From JAVWPP01 sp036635835 (GTDB lineage Bacteria; Bacillota; Clostridia; TANB77; CAG-465), in NCBI GenBank assembly GCA_036635835.1, contig JAVWPP010000010.1, positions 1 to 31,783 of the forward strand: a DNA stretch of 31,783 nt. Direction: 5' to 3'. This document shows, piece by piece, positions 7,758 through 15,400 of the stretch; position 1 is the first letter of the stretch; each line of letters begins with the position of its first letter. The notes under the pieces were generated by a model. That model was given only the letters and a program-made list of their open reading frames with translations, was not told where the DNA came from and ran no database searches. The position numbers were made by a program, and so were the translations under genes.

Positions 7758-9227
7758 CTCTTTTTTATCATTCCAAACTTTAAAAACTTTTTTACCAAGT
7801 GCTTCATGCGTCTTTACTTCTTTTAAAGAATATGTGCCTTTAACATGAGAAATATAATCTGCAATTTCTCTATCGTCAAAGCCAGCTTCTTCTGCATCTT
7901 TATAGTCGCAGGCATAATACACAAGCGGTATTTTAGCCCAGTATGCAGCTGCAATACACATAGGACAGCTTTTACCAGAAGTAAGTAAAATGCAGTCTGA
8001 AATATCAAACCTACCAAGCCTTCTTGTTGCTTCTCTAATAGCATTTACCTCAGCATGCGCAGTTGGGTCATTAGAAGAAATAACAGAGTTTCTAGCAAGA
8101 GAAATTAATTTAACATCACTTAAGCCGTAAATCTCTTTTTCTTCCTTACTAGTAATTTGCAAAATAGCAGCACCAAAAGGTCCTCCTACGTTTTCTTTAA
8201 CACCTTCAATAGCGTAATTTGAAACCTGCCCCATTATATTTTCTATAACCTTATCTTCTAGCTCAAAAGCCTGCTTTTGATTAAATTCCATAACTTCTAA
8301 AGTCTCATTAAGCCACCTTAAAATATCTTTATACACCTGCTTTTTATTAAGTTCATTCAAAAGCTCATGCCTTGCATCTTTATATATAGTAAGGGTTGTA
8401 TCCTTTACGCCTGCTGCAAGAAGCTGGTTAGAATACTTAGAAACACCTAAAGTATTTGTACCAACAGGATCTTTACTACCAGATATTAAAAAAACGTGCA
8501 TGTCTTTTGGAATACTATTTATCTTAGACATTTCATTTGCCTTTTTAACAAGCATAAACACATCTCTATACGCAGAAACCGTAAATACAAAGTTAGAAAA
8601 TTCATCGGTAGGCCTTGCGTTAATTACATCTTTATCTCTACTTATCCAGTCATATAAATTATTTGTATTTGGTATAGTTGCATTAAAAAAATTACAAGCA
8701 AGGTCAGTTAGAAACTCACTTCTATATTCCGGCCCCTTTTTTGCAATTAGCTTATTTGCAATATCTACGCCAGTTTTATACAAAGGATTAGGACCACCAG
8801 TTCCGCAAAGTATAATGCCGTCTATATCTTCCCCGTATTTAGCTGCAATTAGCCTTGTAACAAAAGAACCCATAGAATGTCCAAAAATAAAATACGGAAG
8901 ATCTGGATATAGGCTTTTAGCTTGCTTTGTAATATAGTATGCATCTGCAACAAGAGTTTTATCTCCTGCTTTTTCGCCAAAATACCCTCTATCTTTATCT
9001 GTATTTACACTATTTCCGTGACCTAGCTGGTCGTGCCCTACAACCATGAAGTTGTGTTTTAAAAGATACTCTATAAATGGCGTGTATCTATCTATATATT
9101 CACACATTCCGTGAATAATTTGCACTATACCTTTAATGTTTTTAGTATTAGGTATATATGTTTTTCCTTTTATTTTAGCTAAATTTCCTTCGCTCATGAA
9201 GGTAAAATCGTTTACTGTATAATTCAT
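7743..9227 (-). CDS. Alpha/beta hydrolase (monoacylglycerol-lipase type) fused to a guanine-deaminase-like domain
   Basis: 494 residues joining two enzymes in one uninterrupted frame. Residues 1 to about 310 form an alpha/beta hydrolase of the Hydrolase_4/monoacylglycerol lipase group: oxyanion region IIHGMCEY (37-44), nucleophile elbow GHSMGS (Ser118), acid Asp253 in SGSKDP and His287 in DARHE. Residues about 314-494 form a cytidine-deaminase-fold domain closest to guanine deaminase (GuaD): GGPFGAAI (348-355), zinc and catalytic HAE (391-393), SCPMC (Cys421 and Cys424), and the downstream EAGFDD region. All expected catalytic residues of both halves are present. The junction reads LEVMEFNQKQ; the internal Met313 may be the old start of the deaminase. 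The start ATG is preceded by GGTGAT. Probable reactions are lipid or ester cleavage and guanine to xanthine; why they are joined is not evident. It is a single-gene unit, convergent with the ABC operon. Confidence 0.9.
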   Translation of the reverse strand: MNYTVNDFTFMSEGNLAKIKGKTYIPNTKNIKGIVQIIHGMCEYIDRYTPFIEYLLKHNFMVVGHDQLGHGNSVNTDKDRGYFGEKAGDKTLVADAYYITKQAKSLYPDLPYFIFGHSMGSFVTRLIAAKYGEDIDGIILCGTGGPNPLYKTGVDIANKLIAKKGPEYRSEFLTDLACNFFNATIPNTNNLYDWISRDKDVINARPTDEFSNFVFTVSAYRDVFMLVKKANEMSKINSIPKDMHVFLISGSKDPVGTNTLGVSKYSNQLLAAGVKDTTLTIYKDARHELLNELNKKQVYKDILRWLNETLEVMEFNQKQAFELEDKVIENIMGQVSNYAIEGVKENVGGPFGAAILQITSKEEKEIYGLSDVKLISLARNSVISSNDPTAHAEVNAIREATRRLGRFDISDCILLTSGKSCPMCIAAAYWAKIPLVYYACDYKDAEEAGFDDREIADYISHVKGTYSLKEVKTHEALGKKVFKVWNDKKEKTQY

Positions 9228-9242
9228 AAAATCACCAAAGAA

Positions 9243-9251
9243 AGTATATCA
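9243..9251 (-). promoter_or_regulatory. Extended -10 promoter of the hydrolase-deaminase gene
   Basis: Reading the minus strand, TGATATACT forms an extended -10 box about 16 bp before the start codon. The -35 region is only T-rich. Confidence 0.45.
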
Positions 9252-9322
9252 TAAGATTAAAAATAAAAAAAGTATCTTTTGCATTTTTTTCATTTAGAAA
9301 CGTATAAAGGGAGTTTTATTAT

Positions 9323-9363
9323 ATGTATAAATATACCGTGTGCTTTAAAAAAAGAAGAAAATA
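9323..9363 (+). other. Possible 5' end of a gene lost in the assembly gap
   Basis: ATG at 9323 follows GGGAG (9309-9313) at acceptable spacing and opens 13 codons (MYKYTVCFKKRRK) before running into the N block. There is too little sequence to judge it, and the bases before it are A/T-rich intergenic DNA. It may be the start of a small basic protein or nothing. Confidence 0.2.
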
Positions 9364-9463
9364 NNNNNNNNNNNNNNNNNNNNNNNNNNNNNNNNNNNNN
9401 NNNNNNNNNNNNNNNNNNNNNNNNNNNNNNNNNNNNNNNNNNNNNNNNNNNNNNNNNNNNNNN
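9364..9463. other. Assembly gap (100 N)
   Basis: Exactly 100 undetermined bases, the conventional placeholder for a scaffold gap of unknown size. The true missing length, and whether the two sides really adjoin, cannot be told from the window. Reading frames running through the Ns are meaningless. Confidence 0.98.
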
Positions 9464-9465
9464 GA

Positions 9466-9494
9466 TTGACAACTTTACATAAAAGTGATATACT
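9466..9494 (+). promoter_or_regulatory. Promoter of the 9543 gene
   Basis: Consensus TTGACA (9466-9471), 17-bp spacer, TATACT (9489-9494) with TG one base upstream of the -10 box. It begins three bases after the gap. Confidence 0.8.
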
Positions 9495-9542
9495 ATATAC
9501 GAATTAAAATAAAATATCAACAAAATTTTGGAGGTAGATTTT

Positions 9543-10043
9543 ATGAATATATATAATATTAATTACGATCAATCAAACAATAAGTTTACCGCAGATATTA
9601 CTTTTAACAACATTAATTATCTAACTCAGTTTGACTATATATTAGACTTTGGATATTTTTCTAAAATACCAATGAATCCAGATTGTATTATAGGTTTTAA
9701 AGATGGAGGCGCAATACTAGATGTATACCCAGTAGGACAAATTTCAAAAAGCGTTATAAATTATTTAGATTATGCAGCTCAGAAAACTAGAAATATACTA
9801 GTAGCAGTAGATGTACGCACCTATCTAGAAAATTTAGAATTAGTTACAGAAAGTAAAGCCCCACTTATACTGCTTCATGCAGATACAAACCCAATTATAC
9901 AGATAAAAGGCAGGCCTAATTTTATAGCTAAAATCTATGAAGTACCTTATGGAGAAAAAATTAAATTTAAAGCAAAAGGTAAGACAGTATATATAATAGA
10001 TAACACAAGTAACTCACCAAGTTTTATTAATATAGGACAATAG
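9543..10043 (+). CDS. Hypothetical protein, 166 aa
   Basis: A 166-residue soluble protein whose family I do not recognise. It has no signal peptide or membrane segment. Composition is rich in Ile, Asn, Asp and Tyr, and the pattern of short hydrophobic stretches (YILDFGYF, NILVAVDV, APLILLHAD, KTVYIID) suggests a mixed alpha/beta or mostly beta fold. I start it at ATG 9543 because TTGGAGG lies 8 bp upstream; an in-frame TTG at 9528 lies within that ribosome binding site. The stop TAG overlaps the AGGAGG site of the following small membrane protein, so the two are probably made from one message. Function unknown. Confidence 0.75.
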   Translation: MNIYNINYDQSNNKFTADITFNNINYLTQFDYILDFGYFSKIPMNPDCIIGFKDGGAILDVYPVGQISKSVINYLDYAAQKTRNILVAVDVRTYLENLELVTESKAPLILLHADTNPIIQIKGRPNFIAKIYEVPYGEKIKFKAKGKTVYIIDNTSNSPSFINIGQ

Positions 10044-10054
10044 GAGGGATTATT

Positions 10055-10225
10055 ATGAATAGTTTAGAAGAAAGAATATATTTAAGAGTTATACTAAGTA
10101 TCATGACAATTTTAAATGTTATAGTCATTATATCAGGTGCGCCACTTGTTGTAAAAGTAATCGTAACAGTTTTACTTCTTATTTGCGCTATCATAGGCAT
10201 AGAAGGCTTTATGAATGAAAAATAA
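10055..10225 (+). CDS. Small membrane protein, 56 aa
   Basis: 56-residue frame starting 12 bp after the preceding stop with a strong AGGAGG site at 10042-10047 that overlaps that stop. The protein begins MNSLEERIY, has two hydrophobic stretches (about residues 11-27 and 31-49) separated by a Gly-Ala-Pro turn, and ends GFMNEK, so it is probably a two-helix hairpin in the membrane. Translational coupling to the 166-residue protein is likely. No known family is evident and the role is unknown. Confidence 0.65.
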   Translation: MNSLEERIYLRVILSIMTILNVIVIISGAPLVVKVIVTVLLLICAIIGIEGFMNEK

Positions 10226-10322
10226 TTGCTAGTAAGACACTATATATGTTCATATCTACAAAAATATAAAAAACAAAAATATATAAACAAAAAGAAAATA
10301 AAAAACGTAGAAAACAAAACTA

Positions 10323-10374
10323 ACTAGATACGGAAATGAAAAATAATGAAAATAAAGTTTCGTATACGTTTTAA
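10323..10374 (+). repeat. Dispersed intergenic element, copy 1
   Basis: Head CTAGATACGGAAA, 8-nt AT spacer, AATGA, hairpin region, end GTTTTAAAA. Compared with copies at 17574 and 31723 the hairpin is diverged (TGAAA/TTTCG instead of TGAGA/TCTCA) but still pairs, using a T.G wobble. It lies about 100 bp after the 56-residue protein gene and is followed by a long A-rich tract and then a terminator, so it would be transcribed in the 3' part of that message. Confidence 0.85.
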
Positions 10375-10393
10375 AAAAGAAAAACAAAAAAAC

Positions 10394-10494
10394 AAAAACA
10401 GAAAAAAAGAAAAACAATAAAAGAAAAACAAAAAAAGAAAACAATAAATAAAAAACAAAAAAAGAAAACAATAAATAAAAAACAAAATAAAAAC
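10394..10494 (+). repeat. A-rich tandem repeat with a 27-bp unit
   Basis: Two identical 27-bp units (10424-10450 and 10451-10477) built from A-runs broken by single C, G or T (key words AAAAAC, AAAAAAAG, AAAACAATAAATA), preceded by a degenerate unit and followed by a partial one. It forms the tail behind the element at 10323. The bases from 10226 to 10615 hold only this element, the tail, a terminator and the next promoter. Confidence 0.75.
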
Positions 10495-10497
10495 AAA

Positions 10498-10523
10498 AAA
10501 AGAGTACCAAATTTGGTGCTCTT
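10498..10523 (+). terminator. Terminator ending the 9543-10225 unit
   Basis: AAAGAGTACCAAATTTGGTGCTCTTT forms a 12-bp stem with one T.G pair (arms AAAGAGTACCA and TGGTGCTCTTT), followed by CTTACTTTTTG. The T-run is imperfect on the + strand; the A-run before the stem would serve as the T-run on the minus strand. Confidence 0.75.
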
Positions 10524-10535
10524 TCTTACTTTTTG

Positions 10536-10564
10536 TTGACATAACAACTAAAAAGTGGTACAAT
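10536..10564 (+). promoter_or_regulatory. Promoter of the metallopeptidase gene
   Basis: TTGACA (10536-10541), 17-bp spacer, TACAAT (10559-10564), directly after the terminator. Confidence 0.8.
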
Positions 10565-10615
10565 ATATATGAAATAAAATTAACTTCGAAATAATTATTA
10601 AGGAGGATATCAACA

Positions 10616-11272
10616 ATGGTAGATGAAATCTTAGGTAAAGTGCGGACATTATTCGAAAAGGAATTAAAAATTCCGCTTGAAAAAAATTTAAACGACTATA
10701 GATATTGCACAGTTTTAGAATTTCATAAAGAAACAAAAGTATATATACTTGCAGACTTTATAGCAGCATATGTATACTTTAACAATACAAATTGGATCCT
10801 AATAAACCCAAGTTCATTCAACTATTTAAATGAAAACAGAAAGACTTGTGCAATTTTACACGAATGCATGCATCTTGTATCTACAAAAGTCAGTAAAGAC
10901 AGTTATGAGATAGGCTTTACCATAAAGAATAGCCATTTAGTTGCCTTAAATGAAGGTGTGAATGAAATTGCTGCAGATTACGTATATAATAGGATTTGTA
11001 TAGGCCAGTATGCATATTCTAAAGGATACTACATTAATAGAAAAATAGCAGAATATATAGTAAATGAAATATATCCAAACAAAGAAGATTTCGTTAAAGA
11101 ATATGTAACTGAAAATTCTTATGAGTTTTATAAAAAAGTATATTATCATTTTAAAGCAAATAATTTATTAGAGCTTCATAGCATAATTTTAAAAATAAAG
11201 GATAAATATAATATGTCAAAGCAAAAAGATAAATGCGAAGATATAATAAAACAATATTTACAAAAAAGATGA
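10616..11272 (+). CDS. Putative zinc metallopeptidase (HExxH), uncharacterised
   Basis: 218 residues. A zinc-binding HECMH motif (82-86) lies in a hydrophobic helix CAILHECMHLVS, and 26 residues later NEGVNEIAADYV offers a glutamate (113 or 117) as third ligand, the gluzincin arrangement. The part before the motif (VYILADFIAAYVYF, NWILINPSSF) looks like the short beta sheet found ahead of the active-site helix in minimal metallopeptidases. There is no signal peptide or membrane segment, so it probably acts in the cytoplasm. The ATG follows AAGGAGGATATC. The gene has its own promoter and terminator and stands alone. Substrate unknown; peptidase activity is inferred from the motif. The nearest precise family cannot be decided by eye. 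Confidence 0.75.
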   Translation: MVDEILGKVRTLFEKELKIPLEKNLNDYRYCTVLEFHKETKVYILADFIAAYVYFNNTNWILINPSSFNYLNENRKTCAILHECMHLVSTKVSKDSYEIGFTIKNSHLVALNEGVNEIAADYVYNRICIGQYAYSKGYYINRKIAEYIVNEIYPNKEDFVKEYVTENSYEFYKKVYYHFKANNLLELHSIILKIKDKYNMSKQKDKCEDIIKQYLQKR

Positions 11273-11277
11273 AAGAG

Positions 11278-11303
11278 AAGATGGGAAATTTCCCATCTTT
11301 TTT
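11278..11303 (+). terminator. Terminator after the metallopeptidase gene
   Basis: Perfect palindrome with arms AAGATGGGAAA / TTTCCCATCTT (11278-11299), followed by a run of Ts. Confidence 0.92.
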
Positions 11304-11377
11304 GCTACAAAAAATAAATAATCGCTTTAAACAGCATTTTTTTCGCAAATATTGTTGAAAGAAATATTATATTTTTA

Positions 11378-11406
11378 TTGTATTTGCGTCTATTGTGTGA
11401 TAAAAT
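11378..11406 (+). promoter_or_regulatory. Promoter of tRNA-Gly
   Basis: TTGTAT (11378-11383), 17-bp spacer, TAAAAT (11401-11406) preceded by TGA, an extended -10 box. The tRNA starts 23 bp downstream. Confidence 0.55.
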
Positions 11407-11428
11407 AACTTTGCTTGAAAAAGTATTT

Positions 11429-11502
11429 GCGGGCTTAGTTTAGTGGTAGAATGCAAGGCTTCCGATCTTTCGACACGAGTTCGATTCTCGTAGTTCGCTC
11501 CA
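11429..11502 (+). tRNA. tRNA-Gly (anticodon TCC), CCA encoded
   Basis: A 74-nt cloverleaf: acceptor GCGGGCT pairs with AGTTCGC (two G.T pairs), then discriminator T and encoded CCA (11500-11502). D arm GTTTAGTGGTAGAAT, anticodon loop CTTCCGA giving TCC, 4-nt variable loop CGAC, and T arm ACGAG-TTCGATT-CTCGT. It reads GGA and other GGN codons by wobble. The anticodon stem CAAGG / TCTTT has a C.T mismatch at its outer pair (27-43) and G.T at its inner pair, so it is weak. A terminator follows at once. Confidence 0.9.
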
Positions 11503-11507
11503 ATTTT

Positions 11508-11544
11508 AAAAAGCAGTTCATAAAATAATATGAGCTGCTTTTTT
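11508..11544 (+). terminator. Terminator after tRNA-Gly
   Basis: Long stem AAAAAGCAGTTCAT / ATGAGCTGCTTTTT (14 pairs, one T.G) with an AT-rich 8-nt loop, ending in a T-run. Confidence 0.9.
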
Positions 11545-11589
11545 GTTTAGAATAAATGGTAAAATACTAACAAAAACAGATGAAAAAAG

Positions 11590-11618
11590 TAGAAATATAT
11601 ACTTTAATGTGGTATAAT
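11590..11618 (+). promoter_or_regulatory. Promoter of the RdgB-like gene
   Basis: Weak TAGAAA (11590-11595), 17-bp spacer, perfect TATAAT (11613-11618) preceded by TGG (extended -10). Confidence 0.6.
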
Positions 11619-11682
11619 AAGCATGTAAATTAACAAGAATATTGCAAAGAAAAATGAATCAAAAGTAAAGAAGGAGCGAAGT

Positions 11683-12252
11683 ATGAAAAAAATATTAATA
11701 GCAACAAAAAACAAAGATAAGTTTGAAATAGTAACGAAAATATTAGACAAAATAAACGATGAAACATATCAGTTCTATAGCTTATACGACATACCAGACC
11801 TAGTAAAAGATGAAAAAGAAGTTGGAAATATAAAAGAAAGAGCTTTTGCTAAAGCAAATCAAATATATACAAGCATTAAGGAAAAAGATTTTGCGTATAT
11901 AATAGGAATAGATGATGGAATAAAAATGAAAGGTTCTCTTAAACCAAATGTAAAAGATTATATGAAAGATATAATAGAAGATAAATATCTAACAGAAGGA
12001 GAAAGTGTAGAAATTGTAAGAGCATACTGCTGCATAAACCAAGAAGGTAAATCAAATATTGTTATAACTGAAATCCCTTTTACATATTCAAAATATGAAG
12101 GATCTTTAAAGATAGAAGCAAATAGTTATCCATTAAGTAATGTATTAAAACCATTAAATGTAGATAAAACTGTTGCTCAAATGTCTAAAGAAGAAAATAA
12201 TCAGTATTATTTACAATATTCTGAGAAGCAATTAAAAGAGATTTTCATATAA
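11683..12252 (+). CDS. Divergent RdgB/HAM1-like nucleotide pyrophosphatase
   Basis: 189 residues, close to the length of RdgB/HAM1 enzymes, which hydrolyse ITP, dITP and XTP to clean the nucleotide pool. The N-terminal ATKNKDKFEIV matches the family's nucleotide-binding loop (T/S-x-N-x-x-K), and KEVGNIKERAFAKA corresponds to the usual EEGxTFxENAxxKA helix, with the conserved Asn replaced by Arg. IGIDDGIKM aligns with the catalytic ADDSGLEV segment but lacks the Ser. The later family motifs (GYGYDPxF and the SHRxxAL box) are not visible; the C-terminal third is different. It is either a diverged or repurposed family member or an inactive relative. AAGGAG precedes the ATG, and the gene is a single-gene unit with its own promoter and terminator. 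Confidence 0.6.
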   Translation: MKKILIATKNKDKFEIVTKILDKINDETYQFYSLYDIPDLVKDEKEVGNIKERAFAKANQIYTSIKEKDFAYIIGIDDGIKMKGSLKPNVKDYMKDIIEDKYLTEGESVEIVRAYCCINQEGKSNIVITEIPFTYSKYEGSLKIEANSYPLSNVLKPLNVDKTVAQMSKEENNQYYLQYSEKQLKEIFI

Positions 12253-12285
12253 ATAGAAATAATAACACCAAAAACATATAAAAAT

Positions 12286-12318
12286 AAATTGAAATGATTA
12301 AAGTCATTTCAATTTTTT
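12286..12318 (+). terminator. Terminator after the RdgB-like gene
   Basis: 12-bp stem AAATTGAAATGA (12286-12297) / TCATTTCAATTT (12304-12315) with a 6-nt loop and a T-run. Confidence 0.9.
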
Positions 12319-12335
12319 ATATCTCTAAAAACACA

Positions 12336-12364
12336 TTGTAAAAAACAAAAAAATATGATATACT
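12336..12364 (+). promoter_or_regulatory. Promoter of the helicase-Nudix pair
   Basis: TTGTAA (12336-12341), 17-bp spacer, TATACT (12359-12364) preceded by TGA (extended -10). Confidence 0.6.
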
Positions 12365-12409
12365 TTTTCCATAAAGCTAGAGATAAATAGTATTAAAAAG
12401 GGGTAAAGC

Positions 12410-15400
12410 ATGGTAGAAGGTATATATGAAGAAATAATAAATAATAAAATTTTCAAAGAATTAGAAGAGCTAGATAATGATAAAATGTTAATAGGTAAAG
12501 ATAAATTAGATAGTGAAGAAGCTAAAATATTCTTATCTCAGTATATATGTAAAATAACAAAAAACGCTTTACAATATTTAAGAGAAGATAGTGAAAATGA
12601 TGAGATAGATGAGAGTAAAGCATATATATTAAAACAAATAGAGTTATGCAATGAAATAATAGATTTGTTAAAAGAAAAACTAAAAAAAGATGAATTCGAA
12701 GAATTAAAAATTGCTAAAGATGCTGAGGTGCTGAGCTGTGTATTTTCTAAGATTAATAATAAAAAAGAAATAAAAGATATTGTTAGACCGGCTACATCAA
12801 TATCTCAAACAACTTTGTTTACTGGTTCTAAAAGTGAGCCTAGTATGTTAGATGAATTAAAAAAAGAGATAGCAAGCTGTGATGAAATTAAAATGTTAGT
12901 TTCATTTATAAAGTGGAGTGGATTAATTCGTATTTTAGATAAACTAAAAGACTTCACAAATAGCGGAAACAAACTAACTATAATAACTACTTCATATATG
13001 GGAGCAACAGATTATAAGGCTATTATAGAGCTTTCTAAATTACAAAATACTACTATAAAAATATCATATGATACACAAAACACAAGGTTACATGCTAAAA
13101 CATATATATTTAAAAGAAATACTGGATTTACAACTGCATATGTTGGATCTTCTAATATGTCTGGAGTTGCATTAACTTCTGGATTAGAATGGAACGTTAA
13201 AATTAGTGAAAAAGAGTCTATGGAAGTTTTAAAAAAAATAGATGTTACATTTGAATCATATTTAAATAGTTCTGACTTTAGCACTTATACAGACAGTGAA
13301 GAAAATAGAGAAAAGTTATATAATGCGTTAAATAAATCTAAAATTACTCAAAATAATACTACATTTGATTTTGATATAACTCCATATGAATACCAAAAAG
13401 AAATACTAGAAAATTTACAAGCTGAAAGAGACGTGTTTAATAGATATAAAAATTTAGTAGTTGCTGCAACTGGTGTTGGTAAAACAGCTATAGCAGGTTT
13501 TGATTATAAAAGATTTAGAGAAGAAAATAAAAATGCAAGGCTACTGTTTATCGCGCATAGAGAAGAAATTTTAAAGAAAAGTAGAGAGACATTTGGAAAC
13601 ATATTAAAAGATCTAAACTTTGGAGAGTTAATGGTTGGAGACAGCAAACCATCAACAATAGATAATTTATTTATAAGCATACAAAGCTTAAATTCTTCTA
13701 ACTTTATAGAAAACACTAACTCGGATTTTTACGATTATATAGTAATTGATGAATTTCATCATGCTGCTGCTGAATCATATCAAAAAGTGTTAGAATTCTA
13801 TAAACCTAAAATATTATTAGGGCTTACTGCTACTCCAGAGAGAATGGATGGCAAAGATATACTTAAATATTTTGATGATGTTATAGCATCAGAAATGAGA
13901 TTGCCAGAAGCAATAGATAATCAGTTACTAGTGCCGTTCCAATACTTTGGAGTAACGGATTCAACAGATTTATCGCAGCTTAAATGGACAAGAGGCGGCT
14001 ATGATATAAGTGAGCTAGAAGATATTTATGTAGATAATGCTGAAAATGCTAATAAAAGAGCAAAAGAAATAATTTTAGCAACAATGAAGTATACGGGAGA
14101 TATAGAAAGTATAAAAGGTTTAGGTTTTTGCGTTGGAGTTAAGCATGCAAAATATATGTGTGATAAGTTTAATGAAGCAGAAATTAAATCTATATATATA
14201 ACTGGAAATTCAGATTCGGAATTTAGAAAAACTGCTATGAGTAGATTAAAAAAGGGCGAAATAAAGTTTATATTTACTGTAGATTTATACAATGAGGGTG
14301 TAGATATACCAGAAATAAATACTGTCCTATTTCTAAGGCCAACTCAGAGTTTAACAATATTTTTGCAGCAATTAGGCAGAGGTTTGAGAAAATGTAAAGA
14401 TAAAGACTGCTTAACTGTACTAGACTTTATAGGTCAGTCTAATTCAAATTACAATTTTGAAGAAAAATTTGTAGCACTTGCAGGTAAGGCAAATATAGAT
14501 ATTAAAGAACGCGTAGAAAAAAACTTTCCCTTACTACCAAGAGGTTGTTATATAGAATTAGAGAAACTAGCTAAGGAATATGTGCTAAAAACTTTCAAAA
14601 GTCTTAAAACTAATACATCAACATTAAGAGAAAAAATTAAAAATTTTGTAAAGGATACAGGCAAGGAGCTTACATTAAAAAACTTCCTTGCATATTATAA
14701 AATTAATATAGTAGATTTCTATAAGTCAGAAAGAACATTTACAAATCTATGTATTAGTGCAGGTATATTAGATGAAAAAATAGATGAAAAAGACGAATTT
14801 ACTATAAAAAGAATGTTTGCGCTTTTGACTACAAACTCACCTAAACTAATGAAATTTGCTAAGAAATATATTAAAAATATAGATGCTGAATTATCTAAAG
14901 AGGAATTAATTTTAGAGCAAATGTTGTATTATACTTTCTATTCAAAGACACCTATAAAATCTGGCTATAATTCAACTAAAGAAGCAATGAAGGCTATTAT
15001 AAAAAATAAAAGTTTAAAAAAAGAAATATTAGAAATGTTAGAAATACAATATGAAAATATAAATTGCGTGCCAATAAAAAATACTTATGACTTTATATGC
15101 CCATTAGAAGTGCATTGCACATACAGTAGAGCGCAAATATTAGCAGGAATTCAGTATTATACTGAAACTCTTGCTCCAACTTTACAATCTGGGGTTCTTC
15201 ACTGTAAGGACAAGCATTTAGACGCTTTCTTTATTACACTTAACAAAACAGAAAAAGAGTTTTCTATTGCTACAATGTATGAAGATTATGCAAAGAGTGA
15301 AAATATATTTCACTGGCAAACACAAAATACTGTTTCTAGTGAAAGTAAAACAGCTGAAAGATATATTAATAAAAATAATGAAGGTAAAGTTTCTTTATTT

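Noticed and set aside
9279..9523. Reading frames on both strands crossing the N block
   Set aside because: They consist mostly of undetermined residues and have no support on either side.
10394..10494. CRISPR array
   Set aside because: The 27-bp units are directly adjacent without unique spacers, nearly pure A-rich, and no cas gene is present.
10256..10563. Phe/Leu-rich minus-strand frames in the A-rich tract
   Set aside because: They are translations of the low-complexity A-rich repeat tail, with no ribosome binding site.
11344..11431. Integration site at the tRNA (TATTTGCG at 11381 and again at 11424, inverted at 11344)
   Set aside because: The words are only 8 bp, at the 5' side of the tRNA, with no integrase gene nearby; likely chance or a promoter feature.
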